From Takakia lepidozioides (taxonomy: Eukaryota; Streptophyta; Takakiopsida; Takakiales; Takakiaceae), in NCBI GenBank assembly GCA_030704615.1, contig CM060731.1, positions 64,646,756 to 64,710,755 on the forward strand: a DNA stretch of 64,000 nucleotides. The letters run 5' to 3'. Of this stretch, positions 45,581 through 55,755 are shown piece after piece. Numbering within the stretch: position 1 is the first letter of the stretch; every line of letters starts with the position of its first letter. Under the pieces are notes generated by a model. It saw only the letters and a program-made list of their open reading frames with translations. It did not search any database and was not told the DNA's origin. A program made the position numbers and the translations under genes.

Positions 45581-46560
45581 GTGCCTTGGGCACTCAAGGG
45601 TGCTTCAGCCCCTATACCTATTGTTGCCACTGCTCCCACCATAGGGGCAGCCCCTCTTGTGGACACCCGACCCCTTGCCCTCAAGGAAAAATGTTGCGAC
45701 ATTGATAGATATCTTCAGATGTTTGAGGTCATTACTAGTGTCAATGGAGTGCCTGAGAATTTCAAGATGACGATCTTTAGGATGAGCATGAAGGGAGCTC
45801 GTGACTTACTGCATGCAGCTGTCATGGATCATCCCAGCCTCAACTAGGCAACTCAGGTGGAATGGGCAAAGACCTTGTTCAAACCTCCTGAGAGGCCTTT
45901 GGATTGCTTTACCAAGCTTTCTGCCAGGACTTACCAACCTGGGGAATCCTTGTGGAAGTATTACATGGATCTTAAATTTGCTACTGTTAAAAATATCATA
46001 GACCCGGCAGAGATGGATCATATGGTTAAGATGTATTTTCTCCTTGGGTTGCCTTCCACTATTCAGAATTGGGCTCAGCGACGTCATTTTATCAATAACA
46101 AGACTATGTTAGCAGAAATTAATCTTAAAATGACAGACTTGGCTGACAGCAAATCAATGCAACATCATGCCAAGTTTCAAGCTCCAATGGGCTCAGAGCT
46201 TGGAATGTCTGCAATATCCTCACATTATGTTCCTCCTGCTATGCTATACAAAGCTGATGACTTTATTCTTCAGGGATTGGCTAATATTGTGGGAAGTCTT
46301 AGTGAGTCTGTGGCCACTCAGTTTGCTGTCATATAGGCTCATCAGTAGAGGTGGCAGCCTCGACATGACCAAGGACCAACAAGTGGTAACAATAGAGGTC
46401 GAACCCAGACTGGACAAGCCTATGAGGGTAATCGGGCTGCCTGTTACATTTGTGGGTCATTTGAACACTGGACAAAGCATTGTCTAGACAGAGCAGGGCT
46501 ATCAGAGCTGATTAAGAACAAGAAGACAACTAGTGGTTCTTCCCCTCATTTAAACTAAAG
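45581..46560 (+). pseudogene. Gag capsid and zinc knuckle, broken by stops
   Basis: The frames carry DIDRYLQMFEVITSVNGVPENF, a stop at 45845, then VEWAKTLFKPPERPLDCFTKL, GESLWKYYMDLKFA and DHMVKMYFLLGLPSTIQNW, a Retrotrans_gag pattern. After stops near 46335 an RG-rich stretch leads to CYICGSFEHWTKHC (Cx2Cx4Hx4C). Order and composition fit a Ty3/gypsy gag. Confidence 0.75.
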
Positions 46561-46653
46561 AGACCTCTTCGGAAGGGGGCAAGACGTCCATCATCTATCA
46601 ACCCTACTTCTTCTGTTCCGATTCAAGCTATTTTATCTACTAACTTTTAAGCT

Positions 46654-46925
46654 TTGCATTGTCCTCTTAGTAGACAGACAGCTGGCCAGCAAATCAATCC
46701 CCTCATGGCCCAGTGCCATATCCACGAGCTCAGCTTTCTCTGTGTGGTTGATACTAGATGCACTATATCTGCTATACCTTTAAGTGTTGTTAGAGTTCTT
46801 GGTCTTAAACTATGCCCTACCACAGGTATTGAGGTACTAATTGCAGATGGATCCAGGTATGAGCCCTTAGGACTTGTCACTGTTCCCATCAGAATTCATA
46901 AAAAAAAGGTTGTGGTGACCTGCAG
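46654..46925 (+). pseudogene. Aspartic protease fragment with DTG to DTR change
   Basis: ELSFLCVVDTRCTISAIPLSVV corresponds to the D-T/S-G-A active-site loop of retropepsins but has Arg in place of the Gly. It is followed by LIADGSRYEPLG and VPIRIHKKKVVV, the usual strand order. The catalytic loop is therefore damaged. The domain is cut at the junction with the minus-strand element. Confidence 0.65.
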
Positions 46926-47256
46926 AATTATCAGACTTCGAATAGGCTCCACTTGCCTTCGTACAGGATCCAGACGAGGAAGTATGCGTCGCATTGGTGG
47001 CCCATCGTCTCGAGAGCGTCGGCGTGATGTTGAAGGTCGTGAGAGTCGGAACAGCTAATTTGGTAGTTGGGTAAGCGACAACTCCAATATATCTAGTTCT
47101 TGTAACTCCATGTTGCCAATACAAGATGCAAGAGTACTGGAAGTGTAGCTATATATACTGATGTGTGGTGCTCCTCCATCCTTAGCGTGTATCAGGTACA
47201 TTGAATGTGGAGTCTTCACTTGAAGCTAACTTGGCTGACATCATCGTTGTGACATC

Positions 47257-47480
47257 TTATTGACGTGTAGCTCGGGGCTTAGCTGGATATCGTTGATGAA
47301 ACTCTTGGACTTTGTCAGATGCATTGGCGAGGTTGGATGAAGGTTCCCACGTTTGTTCGTTGATGTCGTAGCTTTTCCAATGTACGAAATACTCAAGACG
47401 TTTATACTTGATGCGAGAGTCTAAGACTTCGTCGACTTCATACTCAATTTCCTGATTGATTTCGATTGGTGGAGGTGGTA
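47257..47480 (-). pseudogene. Chromodomain of chromovirus B
   Basis: The minus-strand frame reads PPPPIEINQEIEYEVDEVLD, SRIKYKRLEYFVHWKSYD and EQTWEPSSNLANA, ending YPAKPRATRQ and a TAA at 47257-47259. The aromatic cage positions (Y of EYEV, W of VHWK, W/Y region of TWEP) are present. A chromodomain would steer integration to particular histone marks. It is separated from the integrase C-terminus by the MITE and appears to be one base out of frame with it. Confidence 0.85.
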
Positions 47481-47485
47481 CGGAG

Positions 47486-48057
47486 CAGTGTTGGGATGAT
47501 ACCCTTTTTGTGCCATTATACCCTGAGGGTAAAACCCAATAAGGGTATATGGATATATCCTACCCTGGAAATTCCAAAATACCCTTACCCTACCCTTATC
47601 AGGCTTATCAGGGGTAATTATTTTTGTTATACCCTTAATGGATTATACCCTGGGGTTTGAAATTTCGAATGATACCCTTACCCTGAGGTAAATATGTTCA
47701 ATGGTCGGGTAATAGGGAAGGGTATAATAATTTGATTACTAGGGGTTTAGGTTTAGGTGTGGTATTTGCTAGTAGAGAGGACAAACATTAGTTTTTTTTT
47801 ACCCTTTATAATTACCTTGGGATATCCTGAGGATATTAAAATGGTACCATTATCCTGCAATTACCCTTACCTTCATGGTATATGTGGCACCCAATACCCT
47901 TACCCTGAGGATAAATGTTTACTAAAACTTTATATATACCCTTGCCCGGAGGGTAAATGTTTTCAAAAAATAGATTATTGAGGATAAGTTTGACCCCCAA
48001 AATCATGTATACCCTTATCCTGAGGGTAGAAAAAATCAATATACCCTCCCAACACTG
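47486..48057. mobile_element. Non-autonomous hAT-type MITE (572 bp) inserted in a chromovirus
   Basis: Perfect 11-bp terminal inverted repeats: CAGTGTTGGGA at 47486-47496 and TCCCAACACTG at 48047-48057. The flanking 8-bp direct repeat GTACGGAG is perfect (47478-47485 and 48058-48065). The interior is full of imperfect TACCCT-nn-AGGGTA palindromes and TACCCTTACCC runs, with no coding capacity. The 8-bp duplication and CAGTGTTG ends fit hAT. It inserted between the integrase and chromodomain codons of element B, so it is younger than that element. Confidence 0.92.
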
Positions 48058-48065
48058 GTACGGAG

Positions 48066-49038
48066 ACTCTTCGGAATATTCGATGGATGATACAACTCCA
48101 ATAATGAAACATGAAAGACTGGATGGATGCGCATACTTCGTGGGAGTTCAAACCGAAAACTGACCGGATTTATTTGTCGAATAATTTTGAATGGTCCCAA
48201 GCGTTGATAATCCAACTTCATTGGTGGTCGCGAGGTTTGTATGTCCTGTCGAAAAAGCCACACATGATCTCCGACATTGAACTAGGGTTGGAGTTGGCGA
48301 TGTTGATCTGCATATTCCTTGTATTGTTTTTGAGCTTCTGCGAGGTGAAATATAAGCTCCTTGTGAATCGTAGCAAGATGAGTAGCAAGGTTTTCTACAG
48401 CGGGGCTTCCAGCAGTCGTTATGTGGAAAGGGTTTGCTCGAGGATGATGACCATAATTGGAGAAAAATGGAGTTTGTTTGGTCGAAGCATGTATAGTATT
48501 GTTGTAGGCAAACTCAGTCAATGACAGAAGGTCCGTCCAATTATCTTGGTGATAATTTATCGTACAGCGAAGATATTGCTCTAAAATCTGGTTTACACGT
48601 TCACTTTGACCATCAGTCTGTGGATGATTAGCTGTAGAGAGGTTGATCTTAATATCCAATATGTAAAATAATCCCCTCCAGAAATTTGAAATGAACTGTG
48701 GTCCTCGATCAGATACGATGTCCTTCGGGAGTCCATGAATGTGGTAGATATTATTTTTCCTCGCCGGTAACCGTCTTATTACATAGAATGAAATGTGTCA
48801 TCTTCGTAAAACGATATACAATAACAAGGATTGAATTGGTGGTCTTGGAAATTAGAAGGTCCGTAATAAAGTCCATAGACACGGACGACCGTGGACCCTT
48901 GGAAATGGGTAATGGTTAAAGAAGGTCGTAAGGTCAATGTCGTGGTCCCTTCGCTCTAACATACGTGTCGCAAGATTTTATAAATTCTTTCACGACTTTC
49001 CACATCTGCGGCCACCAATAGTCCCTGGATATCAATTC
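48066..49038 (-). pseudogene. Integrase remnant of chromovirus B
   Basis: It contains the C-terminal part of the zinc-binding domain, core-domain traces with the D of SDRGPQF, the [12 protein letters not shown] segment containing the catalytic Glu region, and the C-terminal SH3-like region. Stops and frame changes at about 48940-48660 break the core. Integrase inserts the cDNA into the genome; this one cannot. Confidence 0.75.
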
Positions 49039-49039
49039 C

Positions 49040-49794
49040 ATTTCATCCCGTCGATGTGCATTTGCATACTGATTTTGGCAATTTTTGGCAACCATCAGCT
49101 TCTCTTTAGCTTGACGTACTCCCCGTCGAATTTGTTGCACAAATGCTTAGTGACGGCTACCTTGGACAACTCCTCATTTGGTAACTTGAACTTTGTAAGA
49201 GTTGTTGGCACATTTGGGTGTTCACCATAAATTAAAAAGAAATGAGTTTATTTCGTTGACGCGTTGATCGAGTTATTGTATGAAAATTCTACCAATGGTA
49301 ATAACCAATCCCGCTCTTCTTGTTCTTCTAACATAAATGCCTGCAACATGTCTTCAATTGTACGATTCACTCGCTCTGTCTGTCTATCTGACTCCCGATG
49401 ATAGGCTGAACATTGACATAGCTAATTTGATTTTAAAAAGACCAAATAATTTTTTCCAAAACAAGCTAGTAAATTGGGTACCTCTGTCAGTAATAGGAAC
49501 TTTAGATAGCCCATGATGAGAATAGACCGCTTCCAGATATAGTCGAGCTAGTTCAGGTGCAGTGACGGATTTTCTAGTGGGACGGATGTGTATCATCTTA
49601 CTCAATTTGTCTACAAAGACCACTATAGTCACTATAGTGTCGTATCCCGATGAGGTTTGAGGTAACTCATAAACTAAATTTATGCTCATATGTTCCCAAC
49701 GTCTGTTTGGTACTGGTAGTGGTTGTAAAAGACATGCTGGCTTGCGGTTTGTTGACTGGCAACTTCGAACGTACGTCTCCACCTCATCTCGCAT
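49040..49794 (-). pseudogene. Integrase of gypsy element A
   Basis: DEVETYVRSCQSTNRKPA marks the end of the zinc-binding domain. PNRRWEHMSINLVYELP, VFVDKLSKMIHIRPT and VPITDRGTQFTSLFWKKLF give the core, with the second catalytic Asp. SDRQTERVNRTIEDMLQAFM follows in another frame (about 49395-49330), then the C-terminal AKEKLMVAKNCQNQYANAHR. At about 49038 the sequence switches to another integrase's zinc-binding domain. Frames are interrupted, so it is inactive. Confidence 0.78.
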
Positions 49795-49953
49795 CCGTGA
49801 CCAATAAAATGTTCATTTCAGTTGTTCGAATGTTTTTTCAACTCCAACATGTCCTGCTATCACCGTATTATGAGCTTCAAACAAAACTTCTCTCTTCAAT
49901 GCAGGTTCATCAAGGATCAAAACTTTACCTTCCTTAAATACCAACCCTCGAAC

Positions 49954-50480
49954 TTATGTCACTTTGCCCTTCTTCTTAGCGTATACGATTTCCCTATTAT
50001 CTTTAGAAGCCGTCGCTATCTTGTTCCACCAATCGGGTAGAATGTTGATCTCTGTCAATATGTTCATGCACGACATCTTTGTCATTGCATCCGCCAGTTG
50101 TCGTTTTCCCTCCACATAGACGATCTTCATGCTAAATTGTTGTCGCAACTCCGCCCAACGAATCTGTCTCTTCGATATATCTTTCTGTGTCTCCAAGTAC
50201 ACCAACGGTTTATGGTCTATCTCCACTATGAACTTTTTGTCTCCAAGATAGTGTTTCCAATGTTTTGTAGCCAAAACAATAGCCAATTCTTCTCGTTCGG
50301 TTGTATGATAATTTTGTTCCAGATGTAATAATTTGCGAGAAAAATATGCCACTGGGTGTCATCCATCTTTCCATTCTTGTTGTAACACCCTACCCACTGC
50401 TAAACCTGACGCATCTACCAAGAGCTTGATTAGTCTTGTCGGATCATACCATTTCAAGATCGGGGCATAAAACAACGCAT
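49954..50480 (-). pseudogene. RNase H domain of gypsy element A
   Basis: Includes VDASGLAVGRVLQQE (about 50430-50385), then after a stop VAYFSRKLLHLEQNYHTTER, EELAIVLATKHWKHYL and VEIDHKPLVYLE. It ends with a tether (VYVEGKRQLADAMTK) before the integrase. The D-E-D positions expected from the family are still readable. Confidence 0.78.
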
Positions 50481-50624
50481 TCTTCAAGGCCTGAAATGTT
50501 AATTCCTCTTCTGTAGCTCACTTCCATATAATTCCTTAGCCCAAAAGATTTGTCAATGGTTGGGCAATCTTCGAAAATGCCCATATAAATCATCTATAGA
50601 ATTCGGTAAGGCCAAGAAAACTCC

Positions 50625-51563
50625 TTAATTTGTAATGTCTTCAGGGGCTATCCACTGCTGAATAGCTTCTATTTTCTCACTCATCACCTCAATTTTCTTC
50701 TTATTCACGTGATGCCCAATATAATCTACTTCTTGTTTTTCAAACTCACATTTAGATGCTTTGGCATATAGCTGATTCTCACGAAGAACTTGTAATATTT
50801 GTTTGAGGTGGTTTCTATGTTTCACAAGGCTGTTATTATAGATCAAAATATCATCTAAAAAAACTATCACAAATTTATCTAAGAATGGGCGGAAGATATC
50901 ATTCATGAGGCCCATGAATGTGGCTTGGGCATTGGTGAAACCAAATGGCATAACCATATATTCAAAATGTCTATATCTAGTGCGAAAGGCGGTTTTATAT
51001 ACATATTTATCAGCGACTCGAATTTGGTTGTATTCACTCCTCAAATCAAGCTTCGTAAAATATTTTACTCCTTGCAGTTGGTCAAATAGATCGTCCATGC
51101 ATGGTAACGGGTACTTGTTCTTCACTGTCTGCTGGTTGAGTACTCGATGATTAATGTACATGCGCATTGCTCCATCTTTTTTTCTTCACAAACAATACCG
51201 GCACTCCATACGGGGATACACTTGGTCTTATAAAACCTTTTGATAGTAGGTCCTGACTTGAGCCTTACATTCTTCCAACTCATTTGGTGCTAATCGATAA
51301 GAGATTTTACAAGAAGGAGTACTACTTGGAACAACCTCAATCTTATGATCTACTCTTCTCTTTGGCGGAAGTTGTGCTGGTAGGTTATCTGGAAAAACAT
51401 CTTTGAACTCTTTCAATACACTCTGTAATTCTATAAAGACCTCACTCATGTCTTTTTTTGGATTTTCCACGTCTCTTATTAAACCTTCAAATAATACGTC
51501 TTTCTTACATATAGTTATAGTACCTATAACAAATGATGGTAGGTTTCGATATGATGTTCTCAC
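50625..51563 (-). pseudogene. Reverse transcriptase of gypsy element A
   Basis: 51228-51563 holds the RT N-terminus (EFKDVFPDNLPAQLPPKR, DHKIEVVPSS). After a frame change near 51200, 50625-51167 holds [33 protein letters not shown], the MPFGFTNAQATFMGLMND stretch, the catalytic VIVFLDDILIY (F-L-D-D variant) and KASKCEF. The core from 50625 to 51167 is uninterrupted, making it the best preserved part of the element. Confidence 0.85.
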
Positions 51564-51599
51564 TCGATCTCCTCATATTTTCCAATTCTGGGTTTGACT

Positions 51600-51990
51600 A
51601 TCTTTCGACGTCAATCAACATCGGGTTTCTGAGATTCCATCCAAGGCATGCCTAATATTACGTCATATCGAGCCAGTGTGACCACTCGTCACTCTAAGGT
51701 TTCTCTATATTTACCGATTGATAACTCTATGCTTTTAGGTAGTGTCTCAATGACCTCTGTATGTCCATTTGACATTTCTACTTCATCTCTTTCCCGATTG
51801 ATAACTCTAGGCTTTTAGGTAGTATCTCAATGGCCTCTGTATGTCCATTTGGCATTTCTACTTCATCTCGTTCATCATTTTCTAAGGGGAGTCCTAGTTT
51901 CAAGGCAACCTTTCTAGATAAGAAGTTCTATGTTGCTCCAGGGTTTATCAACACTATCACATGAATATCTTATAAGGTTTCGTCTGCCAC
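51600..51990 (-). pseudogene. Protease of gypsy element A with mutated active site and 80-bp tandem duplication
   Basis: The minus strand reads VIVLINPGAT, stop, NFLSRKVALKLG, so the expected catalytic Asp of D-x-G-A-T is Asn (AAC) and the next codon is TAG. Later ARYDVILGMPWMES is the protease C-terminal strand. Between them about 80 bp is duplicated in tandem (about 51714-51795 and 51796-51873, about 93 percent alike by eye). It is clearly inactive. Confidence 0.75.
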
Positions 51991-52097
51991 AATTAACTGC
52001 GTCTCTTTCTTGCCCACATGATTGATTTATCTCTTCTCCTTGTATGGTCCCTCGCCTTTCCTCTTCTTTATAGAACCAGTAAGACCGCGAGGTCTAC

Positions 52098-52614
52098 TTA
52101 CTGGTTGTCATCGTTTTCCTGCTCATTGTGATGTTCGTTATCTTCTCCTCTCTTTAAACTGTTAAGAGGTCTTCGATAAGTTTGTCGATTGTACTTTTCA
52201 CTTCGGCAGTTGGCCACAAGATGTCCGTATTTTCCACAGTTGTAACATTGTCTAGTTTCTCTTTGTTCTTCTGTTCGTGAGAATGTTGAGGAGGTCACAT
52301 CATTGTTATTCTTCATTCGTCATTGTGTGTAATCTTCCACATATCTGATTTCCGGCCTATTTCTTTTAGAGTATTGGAAGTGATCCCGTTCAAAATTGGA
52401 CTTGAAGATTAAAAAATCTTCAATGTAATTTTGCACACTCCCGCGTTGTTCCAAAATCCATAATCTCATTCGAGCAGTTGTAACAGCATCTACTACCTTG
52501 AATTGTTGGAGCAGTCTCGCTTTCAAGGTGCTCCATAATAAAGGTTCTCTTTTTGCAATCTGTCTTCTCTCCAATGTCTGTAACCATGTTGAAGCATTGT
52601 TCATTGTCCGCCAT
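52098..52614 (-). pseudogene. Gag C-terminal region and CCHC knuckle of gypsy element A
   Basis: 52320-52614 encodes a capsid-like segment (ASTWLQTLERRQ, LLWSTLKARLLQQFKVVDA, GSVQNYIEDFLIFKSNF). A stop separates it from 52098-52316, with CYNCGKYGHLVANC (Cx2Cx4Hx4C) in a basic, Arg/Asn-rich context. The order is that of Ty3/gypsy gag. Confidence 0.8.
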
Positions 52615-53151
52615 CTTGCTCCACTACTCCTTCCTTCGTGGTGTTTGTCTTCTAAGATTAATGTATACTATCTCTATTCTCTTATCCTAATACAGTATAT
52701 AAATAGTGCAATCCCAAACCATCCCGTACGTGACTATTGGTAATACAAAAGGGACGTTTGAACTCATGACAAAGTTCATGAATTTTACTCCAAATTCTGC
52801 AACTAAAAATCTTATACACATATGTATACATTCCAATTTCTAATTATAGGAAAGACGACATGTCGTGAGTTTTGTAATATTTCTTGATATTGTTCCTCTC
52901 CAAATCTCTGTACTATCGTATCTCTAATTTCTGCCTTACGACGACATATATAATTTTAAACTCACACTCTGAAGGAAAATCACGGAAATGAGGTTGATTT
53001 AAGTCCATAAAATTTTTATACTATCGTTATGACACATCATCACTACTACCTATTCAACACTTAAAAATATTAACAACAAAAATTTCTTAAAAAAACATCT
53101 TAATCGAATCATTATAAAGAGGGTATTCACTCCCAACTTTAAGAAAGACGA

Positions 53152-53164
53152 GGCTCTGATACCA
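53152..53164 (-). promoter_or_regulatory. Primer-binding site (initiator tRNA-Met type)
   Basis: On the minus strand the sequence is TGGTATCAGAGCC, complementary to the 3' end of plant initiator tRNA-Met and the standard PBS of many plant LTR elements. It lies one base from an LTR-like edge (plus-strand TGTAACACCC at 53166). Confidence 0.85.
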
Positions 53165-53165
53165 T

Positions 53166-53533
53166 TGTAACACCCAGGATCTATACAAACTAGAATAGAA
53201 GTACTTCTCAACTTTTTCCTCGATGTCTTCTAGGCTTTCATTGCATGTTTATATATCTTTCACAATATTGATTATTTTGAGGGTTTGACTTGAGAGCCTC
53301 AAGTCAAAAACTTCATAAAGTCAACCTTCTTAGGTTTGACAATTCTCTTCAAGATGACTTTATCACACATTTGACCTACTCTCCATAATATAAATATCTT
53401 ATAGGTTTGACTTGAGAGCCTTAAGTCAAACTTCCTAGGAACCTTCCTAGTTATTTTGAAAACTTCTAGGAAACTTTCTTCCTCCATCTAAAACCTTCTA
53501 GATTTTATCATGTTAGTTGCGATCTGGTAGACA
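53166..53533 (-). repeat. Probable LTR of gypsy element A
   Basis: It starts (plus strand) TGTAACACCC next to the PBS. A plausible outer edge is TAGACA near 53533, giving TG...CA-type ends. Internal repeats of AGGTTTGACTTGAGAGCC are present at about 53281 and 53401. The partner LTR was not found, so the outer edge is inferred. Confidence 0.5.
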
Positions 53534-53680
53534 GAAGTTCATGTCTGGTTCGCGAGAGCCACTCGGGCCGTTTGGCAGAGGCATGCCTGATGTAAGTGGG
53601 GAATCAGACAACCTCCAGGTAATGTCTTGATTGATGAAGTTTCTTTGGACTCTGGTAATTTTAAAGAGGACTTAGGACTA

Positions 53681-54562
53681 TTACATGATGATGGTATTGT
53701 GATGATAGATAAGGAGGGCTCTATTATTTTTGTTGAAGCTGAAATGTCCTGCAGCCGGAAGATCATGACATGTTTGAAGAATTCGAAGTCGTGTAGGTCC
53801 TACAGGTACATAGACAAGTCCCTTGAAATAAAGTAAGTCATCTTTGAATTCAAAGTCGTTTGTAACATGTGGGTTGTCTCGAGGTTGATTTAGTTGACTT
53901 TGTAATGTCGTAGCAAATTGGTCGCTCTTCAGTGCTTTCTGAATCTCCTTCATGATCTCTGCATCGTCATAGGTGGACATGGATAGTATATTCAATTGGA
54001 GATTTGCTGGTTTCAAGATGATGGATTTCTGTTGGTCGAAAGTTGTTTTTTTTTTTTTCGGCGCAAGGTACGATCGTCGAGAAAGAGCATCGGGTTTCCC
54101 TTGAAGATGTCCGGGGCGATAGGTAATAACAAAATCAAACCTTGCTAGTGACATACCCCATCTGGCTTGATGTCGATTCAAAACACGAGCACTCATAAAA
54201 TATTCGAGGTTTTTGTGATCGGTGTAGACAGTGACCTGATGTTTAGCTCCCACCAGTAGATGACGTCACTCCTCAAAAGCATCGATGATCGCTAGAAGTT
54301 CTTTGTCATGGATTTTATAATTGATATGCAACGAAAAATTTGCGAAAACGAAAACCAACAGGGTGAAGTCGGCCATTCGTACCGTATTGAGAGAGTATAG
54401 TGTCAAGTGCAAAGTCCGATGCATCTGCTCCAAGAAGAATGATTTAGATGGGTTTGCATGTACCAGTATTGGAGCCGTTGTAAATGTCTGCTTCAGTATT
54501 TCAAATGTCTGATCAGTCTTCTCGTCCCATACAAATTTGTCCTTCCTTGTGAGTCGTGTCAA
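53681..54562 (-). pseudogene. RNase H and integrase start of gypsy element C
   Basis: 54266-54562 carries FVWDEKTDQTFEILKQTFTT and YKIHDKELLAIIDAFEE. 53681-54253 carries [51 protein letters not shown] and then [16 protein letters not shown], the start of an H2C2 integrase. The frame breaks at about 54255-54265. Confidence 0.8.
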
Positions 54563-55755
54563 TGGTGCAGCAATTTTGGAGTAGTCATTGATGAAGTTTC
54601 TATAGAAATTTGCAAAGCCCAGAAAACATTATACATATCTCGGACCGAAGTTGGTTTAATCCACTCGATGATGGTTTGTATTTTCTTTTGATCCATAAAG
54701 ACGCATTTGTCGGAAATAATGTAGCCCAGAAATTCAACCTCAGATTGATGGAAAAGACATTTCTCCAACTTGGCATATAGTCCTCTTTCTCTTAATTTAT
54801 CAAGGACAAGGCGTACATGGCGGCCATGTTCTTCTTCATTCTATGAAAATATCAAAATGTCGTCCAAATAGATAACTACAAAGTCATCTACAAATTCTCG
54901 AAAGATGTCATTCATCATATGTTGGAAAATTGTTGGAGCATTTGTAAGACCGAAAAGCATAACACTGTATTCAAAATGTCCATACCTTGTTCGAAAAGTT
55001 GTTTGCATTCATCTCCTTCTTTTATCCGTGCAAGGTTATCAGTCCTCTCAAGTCAATTTTGGTGAAAATCTTCGTTCGTCCCAGCTGGTCGAGAAACCCA
55101 AAAATCAGCGACAACGGATAACGATTCTTGATTGTGACTTTGTTGAAACCGCGATAGTCGACACACATGCGTAATGATCTGTCCTTCTATTTCACAAACA
55201 AGATAGGCGTCCCCGCAGGTGATTTTGAATGTCAGATGAAGTGTTTCGACAAATTTTCATCAATGTATTCACGTAATGCAGCCGACTCCGTCTGGGATAA
55301 GTTATAGATTGGGCCGAATGGTGGTTGGGCTCGTTCTTGTAACTCAATTGCATAGTCATAAGGTCAATGTTCTGGCAATATGTCTGCATTTTTCTTCTCG
55401 AAGACTCTTTGCAATCTTGATATTGAATAGGTAATGTTGAAGTACCTTTGTCTGTTGTGGTCTTGATCGGAGTCGCATAAAGTGCAAATGCCGCCTCCTT
55501 TTTGGTAGCTCTCATGAAAGCTCTAGCTCCAAGGAGCAGGGGTTGAATACCTTTGATATTTCTACATTTTTGTCTTACAAAAGTTTTTCGCGATCGCCAG
55601 TCGATGTCGAGATTGTGAAGTACGAACCAGGGAAGTCCAAGGATCACATGATTCGTTGGAGACTGGATGACGTTGAAAATAATATGTGATGCTTGATCTT
55701 TAAAGTTCACTTCAAGTTTCATGGTCCACATTTCCTGATGCTGACGGTCGTCCAT
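54559..55755 (-). pseudogene. Reverse transcriptase and protease end of gypsy element C
   Basis: 55192-55755 includes VILGLPWFVLHNLDIDWRS, the strand after the protease active site. Near 55050-55180, in shifting frames, are [17 protein letters not shown] and [11 protein letters not shown]. 54559-54768 has CLFHQSEVEFLGYIIS and IQTIIEWIKPTSVRDM. The catalytic YxDD region (about 54850-54880) is degraded. Confidence 0.75.

Larger units (their letters stand above)
43920..46925 (+). mobile_element. Truncated plus-strand LTR retroelement (gag and protease)
   Basis: A proline/serine/glutamine-rich gag N-terminal region spans about 44147-45560 in changing frames. The capsid (45581-46336), a CCHC knuckle (about 46435-46490) and a protease (about 46690-46920) follow. 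The element stops abruptly where minus-strand chromovirus sequence begins (about 46925), so pol is missing. Several stops and frame changes show it is dead. No LTR was identified. Confidence 0.7.
46926..49038 (-). mobile_element. Chromovirus fragment B (integrase and chromodomain)
   Basis: On the minus strand, from high to low coordinates: the end of the integrase zinc-binding domain (ISRDYWWPQMWK, KSCDTYVRAK, about 49036-48940); integrase core remnants ([19 protein letters not shown], about 48730-48670); [20 protein letters not shown] (about 48620); the integrase C-terminal region ([27 protein letters not shown], about 48200-48080); and a chromodomain. A 572-bp MITE separates the last two. 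Frames are broken in the core. Chromodomain-bearing gypsy elements (chromoviruses) are widespread in plants. No RT of this copy remains: its upstream part is replaced by element A. Confidence 0.8.
49038..53533 (-). mobile_element. Gypsy element A, nearly full set of domains, dead
   Basis: From high to low coordinates: a probable LTR (about 53166-53533), tRNA-Met-type primer-binding site (53152-53164), gag (52320-52614), CCHC knuckle (52098-52316), damaged protease (about 51600-51990), reverse transcriptase (50625-51563), RNase H (about 49954-50440) and integrase (about 49040-49794). Its expected C-terminal extension and 3' LTR are absent, because sequence of element B follows at about 49038. 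Many stops and frameshifts are present. Confidence 0.82.

Noticed and set aside
47497-48046. Interstitial telomeric repeat
   Set aside because: TACCCT/AGGGTA units are irregular and palindromic, not a tandem TTTAGGG/CCCTAAA array, and they are bounded by transposon termini with a target duplication.
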